Source: TMP-24 sp046348855
GTDB lineage: Bacteria; Pseudomonadota; Alphaproteobacteria; Rhodobacterales; Rhodobacteraceae
Length of the DNA: 64,000 nt
Assembly: GCA_046348855.1 (NCBI GenBank)
Contig: JAXMDK010000009.1
Location: forward strand, 77,196-141,195
Direction of reading: 5' to 3'
Positions within the stretch are counted from its first letter, which is position 1. Every line of letters begins with the position of its first letter. A program made the translations under genes and the position numbers. Shown one piece after another: positions 10,186-18,636 of this stretch. A model generated the notes under the pieces. That model did not search any database and was not told the origin of the DNA. It saw only the letters and a program-made list of their open reading frames with translations.

Positions 10186-11040
10186 TCAGTTCAGAAACCG
10201 CCGCGCCCCGTCGCCGGGCGGCGGCGCTGCCGGGGGCAAAGGCGGGCGTTCGGCTTCGGGGTGCGCACCCGCCAGCGCGCCGAGGAACATCGAAAAGAGC
10301 TCGCCCTGCGACGAAATCTGCAGTTTCGCATAGATGCGCTTGCGATGGACCTTCACCGTCTCGGGGCTGTTGCCCAGAAGCCGCGCCATGCTTTTGGTGG
10401 AATGGCCCTTCAGCATCAGCCGGACGATCGCCGCCTCGCGGGTGCTGAGCTTGCTGGTCTGGAACCGCTCGAACGCCAGGGTGACCGCGCTGTCGGCATC
10501 GCCTTCGGTTGCCGCCGCATGCGGCCAGTGTTTCAGGCACAGCGCGGCGATCAGCGGCAGGTAGCCCTCCAGATCGGCTTTCGGCGGCAGCCCGGCCCCG
10601 GCGTTGCCGCGCCGCTGGCCCAGCGACAGGACGATGCTGGCCCCGTGCCCGGCATCGACGAAGAACGTCACCTCGTTGCGCAGGCCGATCTCGGAATAGA
10701 AGACCCGGTAATATTCAGACGAGCGGAAATCGTCGGGCGCGCATTCGTCCAGGCTGACGACGCAGGTGCCGACGCCTTGCCGGAAGAGTTCGAAGAACGG
10801 GTCGAGAAGATAGGCGTAGCTCAGATAGGGGCCGATGGTCCGTTCGGTCGCCTCGGCGTCGAGGTTGGAATAAAGCTGGCGCGGCGGCAGCGTGCCGGAA
10901 AAGACCGAGATGAACAGGCTGTCCTGACCCAGCACGCGCTGGCACAATTCGGCCAGCGCCGGCGCGAAGGCGTCCGATCCGATGGCGGCCACCGCCCTGG
11001 CGATGTGGTCCAGCGCATCGGATCGGGGCCGGTCGGTCAT
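10186..11040 (-). CDS. LuxR-type transcriptional regulator coupled to aguA
   Basis: A 284-residue protein with a C-terminal LuxR/NarL helix-turn-helix (LSTREAAIVRLMLKGHS, then SPETVKVHRKRIYAKL) and an N-terminal region of about 200 residues that I cannot assign to a known sensor domain. It shows no receiver aspartate pattern and no clear acyl-homoserine-lactone domain. Its ATG overlaps the agmatine deiminase stop (ATGA), so the two are translationally coupled. This makes it a likely regulator of agmatine and polyamine catabolism. The tail after the HTH is rich in Pro and Ala. The ligand is unknown. Confidence 0.85.
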   Translation of the reverse strand: MTDRPRSDALDHIARAVAAIGSDAFAPALAELCQRVLGQDSLFISVFSGTLPPRQLYSNLDAEATERTIGPYLSYAYLLDPFFELFRQGVGTCVVSLDECAPDDFRSSEYYRVFYSEIGLRNEVTFFVDAGHGASIVLSLGQRRGNAGAGLPPKADLEGYLPLIAALCLKHWPHAAATEGDADSAVTLAFERFQTSKLSTREAAIVRLMLKGHSTKSMARLLGNSPETVKVHRKRIYAKLQISSQGELFSMFLGALAGAHPEAERPPLPPAAPPPGDGARRFLN

Positions 11041-12050
11041 GCGGGCTCCTGCTGGGTGATGCAGTGGATGCCGCCGCCGCCGATGGCGATATTGTCGATC
11101 CGCACCTCGCGCACGCGGCGGCCGGGAAACAGTTCGCGGAAGGTGTTGCGCACTTCGGTATCCGCCTCGATCCCATAGACCGGCATGACGATGCCGCCGT
11201 TCACGATATAGGAATTGATGTAGGACCGGCAGAATTTCGGATGGGTCGACGGGGCCGCGACCGCCTCGGGCACGGTGACGATGCGGATCGGGCGGCCCCG
11301 GGCGTCGGTCTGGCCCTGCATCGCGTCGATGTTGGCCTGAAGGTGGCGGTTCCACTCGCCATCGGGGCCGGACGGGCGCTCCATCAGCACCAGGCCGGGG
11401 GCGACGAAGACGGCGATCCCGTCGACATGGCCGTCGGTTTCATCCTCCAGCGGGTTTCCGGGCAGCCAGATGACCTTTTCGCCGCCGAGCATTTCCATCA
11501 GCTCGGCGGTGATCGCTTCCTTGGTCCAGTCCGGGTTGCGGTTGGGGTTCGGAAAGCAGGTGTCGGTGGTGATGATCGTGCCTTCGCCATCGACCGACAC
11601 CCCGCCACCCTCGGCGATCAGCCGCGAGGTGAAGGCGCGGACCCCGGCCTTGTCGGTCACGCGGCCCGAAAAGCCGGCGTCGCCGTCGAAGGGCGCATAT
11701 TTCCCGCCCCAGGCGTTGAAGCGGAACTGCGCTCCGCCCCGGCTGCCGTCGGCATGGGTGACGAAGCAGGGGCCGGCGTCGCGCGCCCAGCTGTCATTGA
11801 TGTCGGCCATGATGACCTCGACGTCGGCGTCGAGCATGGCGCGCGCCTGTTCGTAGTCTTCGGGCCGCGCCGCAACCGTCACCGGCTCGAATTCGCGGAT
11901 CGCATGGGCAACGGCAGCATAGTCGCGCCGCGTCGCCTCGATGTCGTCCCAGACCTCGTCGCGGCAGGGCCACATCATCCAGGTGCGTTTGTGCGGGGCC
12001 CATTCCGCAGGCATCGCGAAGCCAGCCTGCCTGGGGGTCTGATTGGTCAT
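11037..12050 (-). CDS. aguA: Agmatine deiminase
   Basis: A 337-residue agmatine deiminase that converts agmatine to N-carbamoylputrescine and ammonia in the cytoplasm. It has WARDAGP (88-94), GGVSVDGEGT, the active-site His in TDGHVDG and the nucleophile in GGGGIHC (Cys330), near the end as in the family. It has no signal peptide, unlike the paralogue at 3949-5046. It sits downstream of the carbamoylputrescine amidase gene on the same strand, after a 159-bp gap that is AT-richer than its surroundings and may hold its own promoter, and is coupled to the LuxR gene. Confidence 0.93.
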   Translation of the reverse strand: MTNQTPRQAGFAMPAEWAPHKRTWMMWPCRDEVWDDIEATRRDYAAVAHAIREFEPVTVAARPEDYEQARAMLDADVEVIMADINDSWARDAGPCFVTHADGSRGGAQFRFNAWGGKYAPFDGDAGFSGRVTDKAGVRAFTSRLIAEGGGVSVDGEGTIITTDTCFPNPNRNPDWTKEAITAELMEMLGGEKVIWLPGNPLEDETDGHVDGIAVFVAPGLVLMERPSGPDGEWNRHLQANIDAMQGQTDARGRPIRIVTVPEAVAAPSTHPKFCRSYINSYIVNGGIVMPVYGIEADTEVRNTFRELFPGRRVREVRIDNIAIGGGGIHCITQQEPA

Positions 12051-12209
12051 CGTCCTGCCTTTTATCCAAGTCGTTCATCTTGCGGGTCTTGCGAACCGCG
12101 TCGACATACCCCTTGTTTTATTGGCAGAACTCGGACGGAACAAACGCGAAATACTGCGGCCTTTCATCAGTTATTTTCATATGTAAGATGCCATCGACAC
12201 CCCGGCCAC

Positions 12210-13088
12210 TCAACCGGCCAGCGTTTCGCCGTCATGGGTGCGCAGGGTGCCGTACATCTCGGGCCGGCGGTCCCGGAAGATACCCCAGGCGCGGCGGTAT
12301 TCCTGCACCTCGTCCAGGTCGAAGCTGGCGACCAGGTAGGTTTCGTCGGTGCGGTTGGCCTCGGCCACCTTGGCGCCCAGATGGTCGGCGATGAAGGAAC
12401 TGCCGTAGAAGGTGCCGGTCGTATTGCCGTCGGTCTCGACGCCCACCCGGTTCGAGGCGACCAGCGGCGTCAGGTTCGCGGCCGCATGGCCCTGCATCGT
12501 GCGCTGCCAGTGGCCGGCGCTGTCGATGGCCGCGTTCTGCGGCTCGGAGCCGATGGCGGTCGGGAAGAACAGCACCTCGGCCCCCTTCAGGACCAGCGAC
12601 CGCGCCGTTTCCGGGAACCACTGGTCCCAGCAGATACCGCAGCCGATGGTGGCATGGCGGGTCCGGATGGCGCGAAAGCCGGTGTCGCCGGGCGTGAAGT
12701 AGAACTTTTCCTCATAGCCCGGCGCCTGCGGGATATGGGTTTTGCGGTAGTTCCACAGGATCTCGCCATCGGCGTCGATGATGGCGAGCGAGTTGTAATG
12801 GGCCGTTCCGGCGCGTTCGAAATAGGAAACCGGCAGGACGACGCCCAGTTGCCGGGCGATCACCCGGAAATGCGCGACCGCCCGGTCGTCGGACAGGGTC
12901 CGCGCCAGATCGAAGTGACCGAACTTCTGCTCCAGGCAGAAATAGGGGGTCTGGAACAGTTCCTGCAGCAGGATGATCTGCGCGCCGTCCTCGGCGGCCA
13001 GCCGCACCAGATCCTCCGCTTTCTGGATGTTGTCGTCGATGTCCCAGGTGCAGGCCATCTGCGTGGCCGCGACAGTCACCTTGCGCAT
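12210..13088 (-). CDS. aguB: N-carbamoylputrescine amidase (nitrilase superfamily)
   Basis: A carbon-nitrogen hydrolase of about 292 residues that releases putrescine, CO2 and ammonia from N-carbamoylputrescine. The Glu-Lys-Cys triad is visible: Glu in LLQELFQTPYF, Lys in YRKTHIPQ and Cys in GCGICWDQWFPE. The ATG at 13088 (MRKVTVAATQ) is preferred to one two codons upstream at 13094 because GGAGAG lies at better spacing; both are possible. It sits 21-27 bp upstream of nothing but the aminotransferase gene on its 5' side, so it is probably co-transcribed with it. Together with aguA it makes the two-step agmatine-to-putrescine route. Confidence 0.92.
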   Translation of the reverse strand: MRKVTVAATQMACTWDIDDNIQKAEDLVRLAAEDGAQIILLQELFQTPYFCLEQKFGHFDLARTLSDDRAVAHFRVIARQLGVVLPVSYFERAGTAHYNSLAIIDADGEILWNYRKTHIPQAPGYEEKFYFTPGDTGFRAIRTRHATIGCGICWDQWFPETARSLVLKGAEVLFFPTAIGSEPQNAAIDSAGHWQRTMQGHAAANLTPLVASNRVGVETDGNTTGTFYGSSFIADHLGAKVAEANRTDETYLVASFDLDEVQEYRRAWGIFRDRRPEMYGTLRTHDGETLAG

Positions 13089-13109
13089 TGTCATTCTCTC
13101 CGTTGGCCC

Positions 13110-14498
13110 TCAGCGGCCGGCCTGGAATTCGGCAATCGCCTCGGACATGGCCGTGATGATCGTGTCGCATTGGGCGGTGTCGATGATCAGCGGCGGCGAG
13201 ACGATCAGCCGGCTGCCGACCGGGCGCACGACGACGCCGCGGTCGACGCAGCCCTGGAAGATCCGTTCGGCGGCGTTTTCGGCGACCGGCATCGGCGCCT
13301 TGGTCTTCTTGTCGGACACCAGATCGACGCCGAGCATCAGCCCGTGCCCGCGCACGTCGCCGACGATGTCGTGGGCCAGAAGCGCCCGCGCCGCCCGTTG
13401 CAGGTGCGCCCCCAACCGGGCGGCATTGGCCAGCAGGTCCTCGCGCTCCATGATGGCGATGTTTTCCAGGGCGGCCGCGCAGGCGACCGGATGGCCGAAG
13501 TAGGTCAGTCCCATCGAAAAGACCCCGCTTTCGCACTGCGGCCGGCTGATCACATCGTAGATCTCGTCCGATATCAGCGTGGCGCCCAAGGGCACATAGC
13601 CCGAGGTGATGCCCTTGGCGCAGACGATCATGTCGGGCTGATAGTCGAACACCTCTTTCGAGGCGAACCAGGCCCCGAGGCGACCGAAGGCCGTCACCAC
13701 CTCATCGGCGATGTAGAGGATGTCGTTGCGTTCGCAGACCGCCTTCATCCGCCTGTGATAGCCGGCCGGGGCGACCAGCACGCCGCCGGCGCCCATCACC
13801 GGCTCGGCGATGAAGGCCGCGACGTTCTGCGCCCCCAACTGTTCGATCCGGTTCTCGAACTCGGTGACGAGGAAGTCGCAATAGGCGGCCTCGGTCGCCC
13901 GTTCGGGCTTGGCATACATGTTCGCAGCCGAGACGTGGGAAATGAAATCCTCGCCCACCTGGTTGAAGCCGAACTTGGTGCCGTGGATGCCGGTCAGCGC
14001 GGCCGCGACATAGGTGCCGCCGTGATAGCCGTTGTTGCGCGCGATGATCTTGCGCTTGGCAGGCCTGCCCTTCATCGCAAAGTAGTAGTGCGCGATCCGC
14101 ACGGCGAATTCGTTCGCGGTCGAGCCGCCGCAGGAATAGTAGACATGGTTCAGCGGCCCCGGCGCCAGGTCGGCCAGCCGTTCGCCCAACTCGGCCGCCG
14201 GCACGTTCGACGAGGCGCCGAACGGGTTGTAGTATTGCATTTCCAGCACCTGGCGCGAGATCGCCTCGGCCATCTCCGGCCGTCCGTGGCCGATGTTCAC
14301 GCACCAGAGACCGGCGATCCCGTCCAGAAGCCGGCGGCCCCTGTCGTCTGTCACATACATGCCCTGGGCCTTTTCGATGATCTGGCTGCCGGTCCGGGCA
14401 AAGCTGGTGAAGTCGGTGTAGGGGTGCAGGACATGGTCGCGGTCCTTGGCCCAGGCGGTGCGGTTGCCGGATCGGGAGGGCAGGGCGTCGGCGGTCAT
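13110..14498 (-). CDS. Polyamine (putrescine):pyruvate aminotransferase, class III PLP enzyme
   Basis: A 462-residue class III (omega) aminotransferase similar to SpuC-type putrescine/spermidine aminotransferases. It shows the class features YYSCGGSTANEFAVR, NNGYHGGTY, the cofactor Asp in IADEVVTAFGR and the Schiff-base lysine in CAKGITSGYVPLG. It would move the amino group of putrescine to pyruvate, giving 4-aminobutanal. The ATG at 14498 (MTADALPS) is chosen for GGAG six bases upstream; an ATG at 14510 is also in frame. It lies between the aguB gene and the PotA-type ATPase gene on the same strand, which fits a catabolic operon for agmatine-derived putrescine. Other omega-amino compounds are possible substrates. 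Confidence 0.9.
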   Translation of the reverse strand: MTADALPSRSGNRTAWAKDRDHVLHPYTDFTSFARTGSQIIEKAQGMYVTDDRGRRLLDGIAGLWCVNIGHGRPEMAEAISRQVLEMQYYNPFGASSNVPAAELGERLADLAPGPLNHVYYSCGGSTANEFAVRIAHYYFAMKGRPAKRKIIARNNGYHGGTYVAAALTGIHGTKFGFNQVGEDFISHVSAANMYAKPERATEAAYCDFLVTEFENRIEQLGAQNVAAFIAEPVMGAGGVLVAPAGYHRRMKAVCERNDILYIADEVVTAFGRLGAWFASKEVFDYQPDMIVCAKGITSGYVPLGATLISDEIYDVISRPQCESGVFSMGLTYFGHPVACAAALENIAIMEREDLLANAARLGAHLQRAARALLAHDIVGDVRGHGLMLGVDLVSDKKTKAPMPVAENAAERIFQGCVDRGVVVRPVGSRLIVSPPLIIDTAQCDTIITAMSEAIAEFQAGR

Positions 14499-14550
14499 CG
14501 GATACTCCATCGCATCGGGAAAGATCGGAAGCGGCCCCCCGGGGAGCCGT

Positions 14551-15709
14551 CTATTGGACCAGCACCTTCGGCGCGCCGGCTTCAAGGGTCAGGCCTACCT
14601 CGTCGCCCGGCGCGAAGTCCAGACGCCCGCGCAGGCCGCCGCGCGGCGCCCGCACGGTCAGCGTCACCGCGCCGGAGCGCAGGTGATATTCGATGGCATT
14701 GCCCATGTAAGTCCGGTCGAATACGCGCGCGGGGCCAAGCTTACCGGTGCAGTCGGCGTGCAGCGCGATCCTTTCGGGCCGGACCGAAAGGGTGACGTTC
14801 TGGCCGGCGCTGACGGGGGGCGCAGTCGGCAAGGTCGATCTGGCCAAGCCCCGCCACATCGAACCGCGCCCCTCGGGCGGCGACCGAAGTTGCGCGCGCC
14901 TTAAGAAGATTCGATTCCCCGATGAAATCGGCCACGAAACAGCTTTTGGGGAATTCGTAGATTTCCTCGGGCGTTCCGACCTGCTCCAGCCGGCCCTTGC
15001 TCAGGACGGCGACCCGGTCGCTCATCGCCAGCGCCTCTTCCTGGTCGTGGGTCACGAAGACGAAGGTGATGCCGGTCTCGCGTTGCAGCGACTTCAGTTC
15101 CAGCCGCATCTTCTGGCGCAGCTTCAGGTCGAGCGCCGACAGCGGTTCGTCCAGCAGCAGCAGCTTCGGCCGGGGGGCCAGCGCGCGGGCCAGGGCGACG
15201 CGCTGGCGCTGGCCGCCCGACAGCTGGTCGGGGCGGCGGTCGGCATGGTCGGTCATGTGGACCAGCGCCAGCATCTCGTCGGTGGTGCGGGCGATTTCAG
15301 ACCGGTGGCGGCCCAGCATTTCCAGGCCGAACGCGATGTTGCGGCGCACGCTCATGTGCGGGAACAGCGCATATTGCTGGAAGACGGTGTTGACCGGCCG
15401 GCCTTCCGGCGGCAGGCGGCTGACGTCCTGGCCGAAGATGCGGCACGACCCGGCGCTGAGTTGTTCGAACCCGCCGAGGATGCGCAGGAGCGTGGTCTTG
15501 CCGCAGCCCGACGGCCCGAGAAGCGTGAAGAATTCGTTGGCGCGGATCGTCAGGTTGATGTCGCGCAGCGCCTCGAACGCGCCTAGCTCGGCGCCGTAGA
15601 CCTTCAGCAGGTCGGTGATCTCGGCGGCGATGCCCGGCTGGCCGGCGCTTTCGGCCGACGCCGCGCCGGTTGCGGAAAGGGGTTGTCGCTGAAGCAGCGT
15701 GAAGGGCAT
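14551..15709 (-). pseudogene. Polyamine ABC transporter ATP-binding protein (PotA/PotG-like), single frameshift
   Basis: A PotA/PotG-type ATPase of about 386 residues. The N-terminal frame (from 15709) has Walker A GPSGCGKT (65-72), Q-loop QQYALFPHM, signature LSGGQ (163-167), Walker B LLLLDEP (183-189) and H-loop THDQEEA. Near 14815-14820 the frame breaks in a run of six G (C on the coding strand). The C-terminal TOBE domain (VSAGQNVTLSVRPERI to the stop at 14551) continues in another frame, and adding one base to the run restores it. The only PotA-like ATPase in the window, so the likely partner of the fused permease at 5043-6782. It could be a real phase-variation-like or inactivating indel, or a sequencing error. 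Confidence 0.8.
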
Positions 15710-15913
15710 TCGGGCGTTCCTTGTGACTTTCGGCGGGGTGCCGGCGCACCGGACGGGCTTTGGTCACTATGCGGCGGGCGGCCCCCCCGTTTGAGTCACC
15801 CCGATGGGTTATTGCCGGGCCGGACGCGCCGGGCCTTACATGGGGCTGTTCTCGGGGATGAGGAGAGGGCCGCGCCGCTCGCTGCGGGGCCGGCCGGCAA
15901 AAGCGGAGGGACC

Positions 15914-16921
15914 ATGACCACGAAACCGTCGCCCTGCTGGGTCTACAACCAGACCGTCAGGATGTTCGCCACGCCCGGCGACCCGCCGCATGAAGACGAA
16001 GGGCAGCTTCGGGCCTATTGGGGTCGGACCTGGGGCGTCAACAATGATGTGGGCCGCATCCGGTCAATCCTGGTCCACCGGCCGGGGGCCGAGATGGGCG
16101 TCGTCGATCCCGCGAAGCGGATCGAAAGCATCGGTTCGTTCGGCGATATCGAGGTCGGCTGGTATTTCCAGAGCGACGAGGTGCCGCCGGTCGAACGGAT
16201 GCAGGCCCAGCACGATGCGCTGACCGCCGCCCTGACCGCGCGCGGGATCGAGGTCCATCACGTCGACGGTGTCGCGGACGGGCGGCTCAAGTCCTGCTAC
16301 ACCCGCGATCCGCTGATCATGGTCAACGGCGGCGCCATCGTCTGCCGGATGGGCACTCGCGTGCGGCGCGGCGAGGAACTGGCGATCACCCGCACGCTGG
16401 CGCGACTGGGCTTCCCGATCCTGCGCACCCTGTCGGGCAGCGCGCTGATGGAGGGCGGCAGCTTCGCCTGGATCAACCCGAAGTCCGCGGTCATCGGCTG
16501 CGGCATCCGGGTGAACCGCGAAGGCGCGGCCCAGATCGGCGAGGTTCTGGCGCGGCAAGGGGTCGAACTGATCGTCGTCGATCTGGTCGGCTATGACATC
16601 CACATCGACGGATCGTTCCTGATGGTCGACCGCGACCTGGCGCTGATCGACCCGACCGGCTTGCCCTATTCGTTCATCGAACGGCTGGCCGGGCTTGGGG
16701 TGCGCACCGTCGAAATCTCGCCCGCCGACGACAAGTGGATCGTCAATTCGCTGGCCGTCGCGCCGGGCGAGTTGTTGATGCCGCCGGGGGCGTCGAACCA
16801 GACCTGCGACGCGCTGGCCGCCCACGGGATCAACTGGACCGTTCTGCCCTATGGCGCGATGCAGCTGAACGGCGGCGGCATCCATTGTTCGACGACGCCC
16901 TTGATCCGCGATCCGCTCTGA
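15914..16921 (+). CDS. Arginine deiminase / amidinotransferase-fold protein (DDAH/ADI-like)
   Basis: A 335-residue member of the guanidino-group-modifying enzyme superfamily. Motifs are YTRDPL (129-134), MEGGSF (179-184), a catalytic His in DIHIDG (His230) and a C-terminal nucleophile in NGGGIHC (Cys325). The pattern fits dimethylarginine dimethylaminohydrolase or arginine deiminase-type hydrolases rather than the agmatine deiminase family. The ATG has GGAGGGA upstream. It is divergent from the ATPase gene over a 204-bp gap, so it probably belongs to the same guanidine/polyamine island. The substrate (arginine, a methylarginine or another guanidine) cannot be read from the sequence. Confidence 0.82.
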   Translation: MTTKPSPCWVYNQTVRMFATPGDPPHEDEGQLRAYWGRTWGVNNDVGRIRSILVHRPGAEMGVVDPAKRIESIGSFGDIEVGWYFQSDEVPPVERMQAQHDALTAALTARGIEVHHVDGVADGRLKSCYTRDPLIMVNGGAIVCRMGTRVRRGEELAITRTLARLGFPILRTLSGSALMEGGSFAWINPKSAVIGCGIRVNREGAAQIGEVLARQGVELIVVDLVGYDIHIDGSFLMVDRDLALIDPTGLPYSFIERLAGLGVRTVEISPADDKWIVNSLAVAPGELLMPPGASNQTCDALAAHGINWTVLPYGAMQLNGGGIHCSTTPLIRDPL

Positions 16922-17002
16922 TCCGGTGTCCGAGATCGGCCGGTCCATGCGCCTGTGAAGGCGGCGGTGGCCACGCGACGCATCCTGACAAGTGCCAGCG
17001 CC

Positions 17003-17395
17003 TCAATCCTCGTGCCGGCCGCCGCCTTCGCGGTTGCGCTCGTATCGGTGGGCGACCGGAAACGGCGGCAACCAGGCCTCGCGCCGGATGGTCCAGAGTT
17101 CGTAGGTCGGCCGGAACCGGTCGGGCTCGTCGAGCGAGCCGAGGTTGACCTCCACCTCGTCGCCACTGCGCCCGAACACCGGCGAACCGCAATCAGGGCA
17201 GAAGAACCGGCCGCGATAGGACCGGGTCTCGCCGGTGATCGTCACCGCCTCGGCGGGAAAGATCGCCGAGGCGTGGAACAGCGCGCCGTGATGCTTGCGG
17301 CAGTCCAGGCAATGGCAGAGGCCGACCCTGTAGGGCTGCCCCGCCGCCTCGAAGCGGACCCGGCCGCAGAGGCAACCGCCGGTCACTCGCTCCAT
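17003..17395 (-). CDS. GFA/CENP-V family zinc protein
   Basis: A roughly 130-residue GFA-domain protein (glutathione-dependent formaldehyde-activating enzyme/CENP-V fold). The zinc ligands are visible: GGCLCGRVRF near the start, CHCLDCRKHHG, and FFCPDCGSPVF. The family binds two zinc ions; many members have no proven enzymatic role. The start at 17395 (MERVTGG) has GGGGAG eight bases upstream; an ATG two codons earlier at 17401 is the alternative. It converges with the ADI-like gene and is divergent from the FecR gene. It is probably unrelated to either. Confidence 0.85.
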   Translation of the reverse strand: MERVTGGCLCGRVRFEAAGQPYRVGLCHCLDCRKHHGALFHASAIFPAEAVTITGETRSYRGRFFCPDCGSPVFGRSGDEVEVNLGSLDEPDRFRPTYELWTIRREAWLPPFPVAHRYERNREGGGRHED

Positions 17396-17771
17396 TCTCA
17401 TCTCTCCCCTTGTCCGGTGCCGTCACAGGTTACACCGCCGGGCGCGGCACCGGGGAAGATTCCGCAGGCCCGCGAACGCCATTGCCTGCCGGAACAGCCG
17501 TGGTATCCTTGGCGGCGGCCGGAAGTTCCGGCCAGCGGCATGGCGGAATGCAGTCGGTTGCCAGTGGCATTTCGTTAGGCGGGACCGATCGCCCGGATAC
17601 TCCAGAAGGCCGATCTCCCATGCGACCGCCTGCCGGACCCTGAGGCGCGCGAATCCGATCGGGCAGCGGAACTGTAAGGGCGTCGGGCGTTCGCGCGGGG
17701 CCGCCGCAGGTTCATGTGCCTGTGGTCGTTCAAGCGCATCGGTTCGTCCCGGCCGCCTTGGGGGCGAAGGG
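17396..17771. other. Divergent intergenic region between GFA and FecR genes
   Basis: No coding sequence seen. It holds an inverted repeat, CCGGTGCCG (17414-17422) with CGGCACCGG (17445-17453), and a compact dyad GGCCGGA-AGT-TCCGGCC (17517-17533). Promoters for both divergent genes must lie here, but I find no convincing -35/-10 pair. Confidence 0.5.
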
Positions 17772-18575
17772 ATGGGGTTCAGGGTGTGGGTCGCGTTGGC
17801 CGCCGCCGCATGGCTTGGCGCGGAAACGGCTATGGCGCAGGACATCGCGCGGGTGGTGGCGGTCAGTCCGGGGGCCGAGATCGTCCGACAAGGCCATCAG
17901 GCCACGGTCGGCCAGGGGCAGGGGGTCGCATCCGGCGACGTGATCGTCACCGACCGGCGCGGCCAGGTGCAGCTCTTGTTCGACGATGAAACCCGCGTCG
18001 CCATCGGCCCCAATTCGCAATTCAACGTGACCGACGTGCGGCTGAACGCCCACGGAACCGCCAAGACCTTCGCGGTGGCCGCCGTCGCCGGAACCTTCCG
18101 CTTCATCACCGGGAAAAGCCGCAAGTCGGCCTATGCGATCGACACGCCGACCGCGACGATGGGCATTCGGGGCACCGCCTTCGATTTCGTCGTCCGCCGC
18201 CGGGAGGGCACTGACCTGATCCTGTTTTCCGGGCAGGTGCGGATGTGCGGTCGGACCGGGGGTTGCTACAAGGTCGGCGGCATCTGCGATGCGGTACAGA
18301 TGGACCAGCAGGGCACCCTCGGGCTTCTGACCAGCCGGGACGCCAAGCGCGACCTGATCGCCCGCGGCTTCTTCTTCATCTCGGACGAGAACCAGCTTCG
18401 GCCCGAGTTCCGCACCGCGCTGCGATCCTGCGGGCGCGACGTGGTCGCCCGGGTGCCGCAGCGCAAGGGCGACGCGGCGCCGCGTGCGCCCAGCCCGCCA
18501 TCGCCGCCCGGACCTCCGGGACCGCCGGGGCCGCCGGACCCGCCGCCCGATGACCCGCCCGATCCGGTCATCTGA
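17772..18575 (+). CDS. FecR-domain periplasmic protein with a collagen-like proline-rich tail
   Basis: A 267-residue exported protein. A signal peptide (residues 1 to about 22, ending AMA) is followed by a FecR domain: EIVRQGHQATVGQGQGV, GQVQLLFDDETRVAIGPNS, GTFRFITGKS, then PTATMGIRGTAFDF, which is the most conserved part. Three cysteines (CGRTGGC, GGIC) follow. The last about 35 residues are a Pro/Gly tail with GPPGPPGPP repeats. FecR-only proteins of this kind often sit beside CHASE2-cyclase genes, as here (62-bp gap), and may act as envelope partners. The role is inferred from this pairing. The tail may be disordered or span the cell wall. Confidence 0.88.
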   Translation: MGFRVWVALAAAAWLGAETAMAQDIARVVAVSPGAEIVRQGHQATVGQGQGVASGDVIVTDRRGQVQLLFDDETRVAIGPNSQFNVTDVRLNAHGTAKTFAVAAVAGTFRFITGKSRKSAYAIDTPTATMGIRGTAFDFVVRRREGTDLILFSGQVRMCGRTGGCYKVGGICDAVQMDQQGTLGLLTSRDAKRDLIARGFFFISDENQLRPEFRTALRSCGRDVVARVPQRKGDAAPRAPSPPSPPGPPGPPGPPDPPPDDPPDPVI

Positions 18576-18636
18576 CACGGCCAGCGGTTAAGGGCCGACG
18601 ACAGGCTTGCAGCCGGCCGGGCCGGGGAAGGGAGTG

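Noticed and set aside
10161..10540. Arg/Ala/Pro-rich open frames opposite the LuxR gene
   Set aside because: Long antisense frames are common in very GC-rich DNA; compositions and lack of motifs mark them as shadows of the LuxR gene.
11064..14795. A 1243-codon open frame on the plus strand
   Set aside because: It runs antisense to aguA, aguB and the aminotransferase, all with intact catalytic motifs; its product is low-complexity and His/Arg/Gly-rich.
17668..17691. EcfG-type promoter GGAAC...CGTT before the FecR gene
   Set aside because: The spacer is 15 bases, one short of the accepted 16-17, and the flanks are not distinctive.
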